A stretch of 16,628 nucleotides of DNA from an uncultured Lachnospiraceae bacterium. GTDB lineage: Bacteria; Bacillota; Clostridia; Lachnospirales; Lachnospiraceae. Below the pieces are notes generated by a model. That model ran no database searches, was not told where the DNA came from, and saw only the letters and a program-made list of their open reading frames with translations. Shown one piece after another: positions 12,448 through 16,628 of this stretch. The stretch spans positions 14,154-30,781 of the forward strand of contig CAJTOW010000039.1 of assembly GCA_910577655.1 (NCBI GenBank), given 5' to 3'. The first letter of the stretch is position 1, and the number at the start of each line of letters is the position of its first letter. A program made the translations under genes and the position numbers.

Positions 12448-12831
12448 TCATCCACCTCCCTCTCCATTTCCATCCGGCTCCGTCTTTCTTTTCAGTTCCT
12501 CACAGAATGCGGCTACGGCCTCCTCATTCCCATGGATGTCCGCCGCTTCCAGCTGTGCCACAAGCGCCGCGATCCGGGCGCATTCCTCTGTCAGCTCCTT
12601 CAGCCAGGCACTGGGGTTATAGCCTCCGCAGGTGCGGATATAGCCCTTCACCCGGCAGTCGTAGAGTCCCGTCTTCTGATTTTTTAAGAGGGCAAAGTAA
12701 AGTCCCACCATACATCCGTCTGCGACCTGTACTGCCGGCATCCCGTCCCAGCCTGCACAAAGTTTCTGCTTCCCTCCGGTCTTTTCCCGGATCAGGGCCT
12801 CTGCCCATCGTAACTTTTCAAGTGCCTCCAT
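12448..12831 (-). CDS. Unrecognised 127-aa protein
   Basis: I do not recognise this family. Residues 1-20 form a charged helix (MEALEKLRWAEALIREKTGG), 23-66 contain strands (LCAGWDGMPAVQVADGCMVG, LYDCRVKGYIRTCGG), and 75-115 are helical, coiled-coil-like (WLKELTEECARIAALVAQLE). It ends in a Gly-rich tail. There is no membrane segment. I chose ATG 12831, which overlaps the methyltransferase end by 14 bases; the GTG at 12843 would sit on the GGGAGGTG ribosome binding site. The overlap on one side and a 1-base gap on the other suggest coupled translation from the methyltransferase to the AbrB-like gene. Confidence 0.7.
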   Translation of the reverse strand: MEALEKLRWAEALIREKTGGKQKLCAGWDGMPAVQVADGCMVGLYFALLKNQKTGLYDCRVKGYIRTCGGYNPSAWLKELTEECARIAALVAQLEAADIHGNEEAVAAFCEELKRKTEPDGNGEGGG

Positions 12832-13768
12832 TGTCCTTATCACCTCCCGGCATCCAGTCCCCGAACAGGCTCATCTGCTGCGGCCCGGCCAGCTTCCGCT
12901 CCTCCGGGTCATAGTTGGTAATGATCAGCTCCGGGTATTCACAGCCGTTGTCATACCGCTGCGCCAGGTTGTTCATCCGGGTCACCGCCGTGATCTGCCG
13001 CCCTTCATACAGATCCCGGATATACCCGCAGTCATTGTAGCTGACCATCCATTTCCCCTGGCAGTTGTTCAGGGTATCCCTAAGACGCACATGGTCCTGC
13101 TTCGGGAACTCCACCGCATAGTGGTCCTCTGTCATGTAATAGGGCGGGTCACAATAAATAAAGGCGGTTTCCCGGTCATACTGGCGGATGAGCGCCTCAA
13201 AGTCCTTGTTCTCGATCACCGTGTTGGCAAGCCGCCTGGACGCCTCCCAGATCAGGGAGAAGGTTTTTCGCACATCAAAGGGCTGGCAGCCATAGGAAGT
13301 ACAGCCGCTCCCGTAGCTGTAGCGAATCAGCTTGTAGAAGGCCACGGCACGCCGCACATCCCCTGGGGACGCATTCTCCAGCATCAGGGTTCTCATATCC
13401 TCAAACTCCGGCAGGGGCAGGTTATGCTTTGCCAGCTCCAGCTCCCTGGCCATAAACGGGGCATCAAACTCCCCCTTGTCCAGAAACTGCCGGATCACGT
13501 TAAATTCATCCCGGCTGTTTAACGGTAAAAAACCCAAGTCACGCAAAAACTCCCAGGTCTGCTCCCTGACACAGGAATATAAGTTTGCCAGGTTGGAATT
13601 GAAGTCATTGTAGACCTCCATCACCTTCCCGTCCGGAGGCCTGCCGAACAGCACCCAGCCTCCGCCCCCGAACACCTCGATATAACGGTCATAGCGGGCG
13701 GGGAACATGTCATAGATGACTTTCCGCAGCGCTTTTTTCCCGCCGACCCATGAAATAAAACTGTTGAT
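12818..13768 (-). CDS. D12/Dam-class DNA adenine methyltransferase with defective or non-canonical start
   Basis: The enzyme transfers methyl from S-adenosylmethionine to adenine N6. Motif X is INSFISWVGGKKAL, the AdoMet motif I is YIEVFGGGGWVLF, and the catalytic motif IV is DPPY (residues 207-210 counted from 13768). No partner endonuclease is beside it, so it may be an orphan enzyme protecting element DNA. The first ATG is at 13708, but motif X lies upstream in the same frame as far as an in-frame TGA at 13777-13775. Between them there is no ATG, GTG or TTG. A strong AGGAGG (13778-13783) stands 6 bases before AAG (13771-13769) and 9 before ATC (13768-13766). I give the ATC as coding limit. 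Either a rare ATC start is used or the original ATG has mutated to AAG; starting at 13708 would remove motif X. QMSLF near the end resembles a sliding-clamp-binding peptide. Confidence 0.82.
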   Translation of the reverse strand: MNSFISWVGGKKALRKVIYDMFPARYDRYIEVFGGGGWVLFGRPPDGKVMEVYNDFNSNLANLYSCVREQTWEFLRDLGFLPLNSRDEFNVIRQFLDKGEFDAPFMARELELAKHNLPLPEFEDMRTLMLENASPGDVRRAVAFYKLIRYSYGSGCTSYGCQPFDVRKTFSLIWEASRRLANTVIENKDFEALIRQYDRETAFIYCDPPYYMTEDHYAVEFPKQDHVRLRDTLNNCQGKWMVSYNDCGYIRDLYEGRQITAVTRMNNLAQRYDNGCEYPELIITNYDPEERKLAGPQQMSLFGDWMPGGDKDNGGT

Positions 13769-13777
13769 CTTCTGTCA

Positions 13778-13783
13778 CCTCCT
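13778..13783 (-). promoter_or_regulatory. Strong ribosome binding site of the methyltransferase gene
   Basis: AGGAGG on the minus strand lies 9 bases before ATC 13768 and 70 bases before the first ATG (13708). It shows that translation was meant to begin at the N-terminal motif-X region and not at 13708. Confidence 0.7.
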
Positions 13784-13837
13784 TCTTCTGATTTACTGAA
13801 TATACATGGAGAACTTCCTTTTCATTAATATCTCTGG

Positions 13838-15034
13838 TCACATGGTCTGGCAGGCACATCCTCCCATCTGCAGGCCGTCCTCCTGGACTTCGTTTTCCGA
13901 AAGATCCAGTCCCTGCTCCATGGATACCGCACCATAAGAGGTCAGTTTCATACCTGCCGTTTCGTACTGGGCCATACCGTATTGATAAAAATCAAATCTT
14001 TCAAAAGCCGGGTCCGAACAGTCCACACCCAGGTTCTCCAGGCATTCTCTTCCATAATCCCCATAGCTGACCTGACTGGGATCGAACATATACTCATCCA
14101 GCCGGTCTGCCAGCCAGAGGGACCGTTCCACGCTCTTCCAGCCGTCAAACTCCAGGACTGCCTTGTATTTCAGACGTTCCCCAGAGGTCATCTTCTCCAA
14201 TTTACCTGCCAGTTCATTCAGCACCCCGATGTCCTCATCTGGACCGATGTGTTCCTCAAAAACAGGAATCATACTGCTGACCTCTGTGATCCTGCAGCTG
14301 CTCAGGCATGGGGAAGAGACGAAATTCCATACATGGACCAGTTCCCCGCTGTGGCAGGGCAGAAAAATCCACACATCACCATTTTCCGGATGGTCCCGCT
14401 CCTCGATGCGTACAGACAAAAACGTCTTTGTCCCCAGTTCTGTTTCCGGCAGCTTTTGGCCGTCATAGATCTCCTGCCAGCCCTCCCTGGATCGGAAGCA
14501 GTACCCCTCTCTGGTAAATGCGCCCTTTTCCGAATGTCTGAGATATGCCCCCACTTTTGCCGGATCCATCAGGGCGATCACTTCATCCGGCAGGTCCTGC
14601 AGGATCCGCACAAAGTCTCCGTCCAGCGCATTCTCCCCCAGATCCGTATCTTTCACGATACCGGGCAGAAAATCGAAGTATTCCAGGTTGACCGTGGCAT
14701 TGATCAGGTCTTTGATGGAGCATTCATGGCCCCTGCGCTCGGTCTCCATACAGGCCAGCACCCCTTCATACCGGGAAATTTCTTTCTGGTCCATCTGCCC
14801 GACCCTGCCGGCAAGAAAGTTCACCTCCTGCACATCCGCTTCTGTCCTGGCCAGCCGTTCCCCCAGGAAATCCGGCCAGCCCCGGAAGGTGATCATCCGG
14901 TACTCCCCGTCCACCGGTACCCTGGCCCGCTCCATGGCATCCTGCACCAGTGCTCTGACAGCAGGCACTTTCAGCTCCGCACCCCGGTATTCCGGGCAGT
15001 CTGCATATTTTGTTGCTGCGATCGTCACATACAT
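13838..15034 (-). CDS. ArdA-like antirestriction protein, two modules
   Basis: This 398-aa acidic protein resembles the ArdA-type proteins annotated on Clostridia mobile elements. ArdA mimics DNA and blocks type I restriction enzymes. The first module (about 70-190) has VNFLAGRVGQMDQKEISRYE, then the signature IKDLINATVNLEYFDFLPG, and later GAYLRHSEKGAFTREGYCF. A second, partial module (about 270-370) repeats the pattern: LNELAGKLEKMTSGERLKYK, SVERSLWLADRLDEYMF, then YGRECLENLG and GMKLTSYGAV. Between them lies a domain with SVRIEERDHPENGDVWIFLP. Its ATG follows the stop of the preceding gene directly, with GGGAGGG upstream. A ribosome binding site and an AT-rich 69-base gap separate it from the methyltransferase. 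Family assignment rests on remembered patterns and is moderate. Confidence 0.62.
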   Translation of the reverse strand: MYVTIAATKYADCPEYRGAELKVPAVRALVQDAMERARVPVDGEYRMITFRGWPDFLGERLARTEADVQEVNFLAGRVGQMDQKEISRYEGVLACMETERRGHECSIKDLINATVNLEYFDFLPGIVKDTDLGENALDGDFVRILQDLPDEVIALMDPAKVGAYLRHSEKGAFTREGYCFRSREGWQEIYDGQKLPETELGTKTFLSVRIEERDHPENGDVWIFLPCHSGELVHVWNFVSSPCLSSCRITEVSSMIPVFEEHIGPDEDIGVLNELAGKLEKMTSGERLKYKAVLEFDGWKSVERSLWLADRLDEYMFDPSQVSYGDYGRECLENLGVDCSDPAFERFDFYQYGMAQYETAGMKLTSYGAVSMEQGLDLSENEVQEDGLQMGGCACQTM

Positions 15035-16606
15035 CTACATCCCTCCCATCTGGGGTCCGCTGCTCTGCCGGATCCTGTTAAAGAACACATCCTCCGGCAG
15101 GATCTCAAAGGAATCTTCCGGCTGCCAGAACCTGACATACAGGATCCCGCCTTCCTCCTGGAACTCCCTCTGCTCAAAACCTTCTCCCCATCCATCGGAA
15201 GCCTGGCCGCTCCAGCTTTCCATGACCGTCCCCAGCTCCTGCGGGAGCAGCCCGCCCCGGCTCACTACGGTCATCACCCCGTACAGGCAGCCATTCACTT
15301 CCTCAATGCCGGGGAACATGCTGACCACCCGCTGTTTTAACAGCTGGTTGTCCAGATACACAGCCAGTCCCCTGTCTCCTTCATGGGACCAGTCCTCCTC
15401 ATTAATCCGCTCCTGTATGGCGGACGCATACTGCATCAGGTCCCGGCCATCCAGGACGGACGGTGTCTCCCCCATATTTCCCCATTCATCCTCTTCAAAA
15501 AACTCCCCCTGGAGCGGGCTGAACAGGCGGGTTGTGACCAGATCTCCGGAAAGGTCCCGAAAACGCCACTTATCGCTGGTCACAATGCCATGGGAGGTCT
15601 CCACCGCCCCGGTCTCCTCCATCAGCGCCTTTGCCATACGGTCCATGTCCACGCCTTCCGGACACAGCCGGTAGTCCATCAGGTTCCCTGCAGCCTCCAG
15701 TGCTTCTTCCAGCGTTCTGGGACACTCTGCCTCCAGCACGGCATACAGCTGCTGGAGCCGTTCCTCTGTCCCATCCAGCACTTCTTCCATGAAAAATGTG
15801 GCCGCCCGGTTGATCTCCTCCGCCCCCAGACCGGCCGGCAGATAGTCCGTCAGGTCCTCCCGCCCCACAAAGGACGTATAAAAGCCAAATCCATCCAGGT
15901 TCTCCACCCCAAAATGTTCCCTTGCCAGCGCAATCCGCTCCCTGGGAGCCGGAATCGACAGGGCATAGTCCCCGTAGGGACTCCTGTATCCTTTCTGATA
16001 CAGATGCAGCAGGATCAGGCCGCCCTTTTCATATCCGGGATGGATATGCCTGCCGTTCCCATAGACTTCCTCAGGCACGGCCCCTTCTTTCTTTAAGACC
16101 AGCCCGCTGGGGGAGAATTCCCCTTTATGGCGGAGGAAATAGGCGGAGGACACCCGCTCATGGTCCAGGAATCCTGCGATCTCTGCAGGGACTTCGATTC
16201 CCTTATCCTTTTTCAGCATCATCCGGGACAGCTCACTCTGATCCGTCCCGTGGGGGATCAGCTCATACTGGTCCAGGTTATAGGAGAGGTTGATGATCTC
16301 TCCCAGAGCTCCCGGCCCCTCCATCCGGAGCACTGCGGAGAACACGTCCTGTTCTGTCTGCGTCAGATATCTGATCCGTCTGGTCAGAAAGTCCAGTTCC
16401 TGCCGGTTTTCCTGCTTTTCACAGGAAATCCCTTTGAGCCGTTCTCCCAGGTGGGGGACCGGTGTCTGTGCCTCCTGGACCAGTACCGGTGCCTCCGGCC
16501 TGGCATCCCCAAACTCCGCAAGAGCCTTATCCACCTCCTCATAGGAGGCTGGCAGCGTCAGGCAGACGGTCCTGCCCGCGTTCCTTCCGATATACAATTT
16601 CAACAT
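15035..16606 (-). CDS. ArdA-like antirestriction protein, two modules, C-terminal extra domain
   Basis: This 523-aa protein has an N-terminal strand segment (MLKLYIGRNAGRTVCLTLPA) and a first ArdA-like module at about 68-170: LDFLTRRIRYLTQTEQDVFS, EIINLSYNLDQYELIPHGTD, SAYFLRHKGEFSPSGLVL. A second module is at about 255-370: AATFFMEEVLDGTEERLQQL, ALEAAGNLMDYRLCPEGVD, SHGIVTSDKWRFRD. The last 100 residues (about 425-505) form another domain ending in a region with SDGWGEGFEQREF and ILYVRFWQPED, which I recall from similar proteins. It ends GPQMGGM. It is acidic, as ArdA proteins are. The ATG at 16606 has GGGGG 11 bases upstream, a little far. No promoter is seen in the 22 bases left of the window, so the operon probably extends upstream. 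Confidence 0.6.
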   Translation of the reverse strand: MLKLYIGRNAGRTVCLTLPASYEEVDKALAEFGDARPEAPVLVQEAQTPVPHLGERLKGISCEKQENRQELDFLTRRIRYLTQTEQDVFSAVLRMEGPGALGEIINLSYNLDQYELIPHGTDQSELSRMMLKKDKGIEVPAEIAGFLDHERVSSAYFLRHKGEFSPSGLVLKKEGAVPEEVYGNGRHIHPGYEKGGLILLHLYQKGYRSPYGDYALSIPAPRERIALAREHFGVENLDGFGFYTSFVGREDLTDYLPAGLGAEEINRAATFFMEEVLDGTEERLQQLYAVLEAECPRTLEEALEAAGNLMDYRLCPEGVDMDRMAKALMEETGAVETSHGIVTSDKWRFRDLSGDLVTTRLFSPLQGEFFEEDEWGNMGETPSVLDGRDLMQYASAIQERINEEDWSHEGDRGLAVYLDNQLLKQRVVSMFPGIEEVNGCLYGVMTVVSRGGLLPQELGTVMESWSGQASDGWGEGFEQREFQEEGGILYVRFWQPEDSFEILPEDVFFNRIRQSSGPQMGGM

Positions 16607-16628
16607 TTCTTTTCTGGCCCCCTTCCTT

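Noticed and set aside
13733..13738. A run of six A on the minus strand (GGGAAAAAAGCG) that looks like a slippery site, with a short GTG-led frame upstream that could feed into the methyltransferase by frameshift.
   Set aside because: The conserved motif X residues lie in the methyltransferase frame upstream of the run, so no shift is needed; the GTG has no spacing from its AGGAGG.
13784..13835. A promoter-like TTAATG, 18 bases, TATATT and a 10-codon leader frame in the AT-rich gap before the methyltransferase.
   Set aside because: The -35 matches only half the consensus and the mini-frame lacks a ribosome binding site; too weak to list.
13982..15340. A 452-codon open frame on the plus strand.
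   Set aside because: It lies antisense to the two ArdA-like genes, is rich in His/Pro/Gln as expected of a shadow frame of high-GC coding DNA, spans the junction between two real genes and has no ribosome binding site.
1..16628. CRISPR arrays, tRNA or rRNA genes, insertion sequences, attachment sites.
   Set aside because: No regularly spaced direct repeats, no tRNA or rRNA signatures, no transposase or integrase gene and no terminal repeats were seen on reading both strands.

Overview
All recognisable genes lie on the minus strand, packed with 4-14 base overlaps or gaps of a few bases, and almost all have a strong AGGAGG-type ribosome binding site. High GC, GTG/TTG starts and the protein families (YodL domain, SpoVG-like, ArdA-like, DUF4320- and DUF6133-like proteins) point to a gut Clostridia genome, most likely Lachnospiraceae, and to the interior of a conjugative or otherwise mobile element rather than core chromosome. 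This origin is inferred: no integrase, relaxase, VirB4/VirD4, tRNA or attachment site is in the window.

Read in the direction of transcription (right to left), the first half (16606 to about 8870) is an accessory and defence-evasion block. It holds two ArdA-like antirestriction proteins, each with two modules; a D12/Dam-type adenine methyltransferase whose start codon appears damaged; an unrecognised 127-aa protein; two consecutive AbrB/MazE-type proteins; an unrecognised 197-aa protein; a YodL-domain protein; a small pilin-like DUF6133-type protein; a SpoVG-like protein; an unrecognised 143-aa protein; and a tandem ribbon-helix-helix protein preceded by a perfect 9-bp inverted repeat. A hairpin terminator candidate follows it.

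The second half (8805 to 1) is a Tad/Flp-type pilus or type IV filament locus: a second SpoVG-like protein, a second DUF6133-type pilin-like protein, a TadV/CpaA-type prepilin peptidase, a rho-independent terminator, a 33-aa membrane mini-protein, CpaB (SAF domain), a CpaE-position P-loop ATPase, CpaF/TadA ATPase, TadB, TadC, a protein made of about seven helix-turn-helix-like repeats, a 33-aa charged mini-protein, a TadE-like DUF4320 protein, and the start of a further pseudopilin that runs off the left edge. No outer-membrane secretin is seen, as expected for a Gram-positive host.

How it may fit together: the prepilin peptidase would process the DUF6133-type, DUF4320-type and terminal pseudopilin proteins, which carry G|xxxxD-like or G| sites before a hydrophobic helix. 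CpaF, TadB and TadC would drive assembly, with CpaB and CpaE as accessories. The antirestriction proteins and methyltransferase would protect the element on entry into a new host. The most unusual observations are the recurring short Met-rich C-terminal tails on otherwise unrelated proteins, the nearly invariant duplicated pilin-like protein, the repeat-HTH protein inside the pilus operon, and several RNA hairpins set directly against ribosome binding sites. No gene-free stretch exceeds 300 bases apart from 7143-7445, which holds a 33-aa ORF, a terminator and a hairpin.
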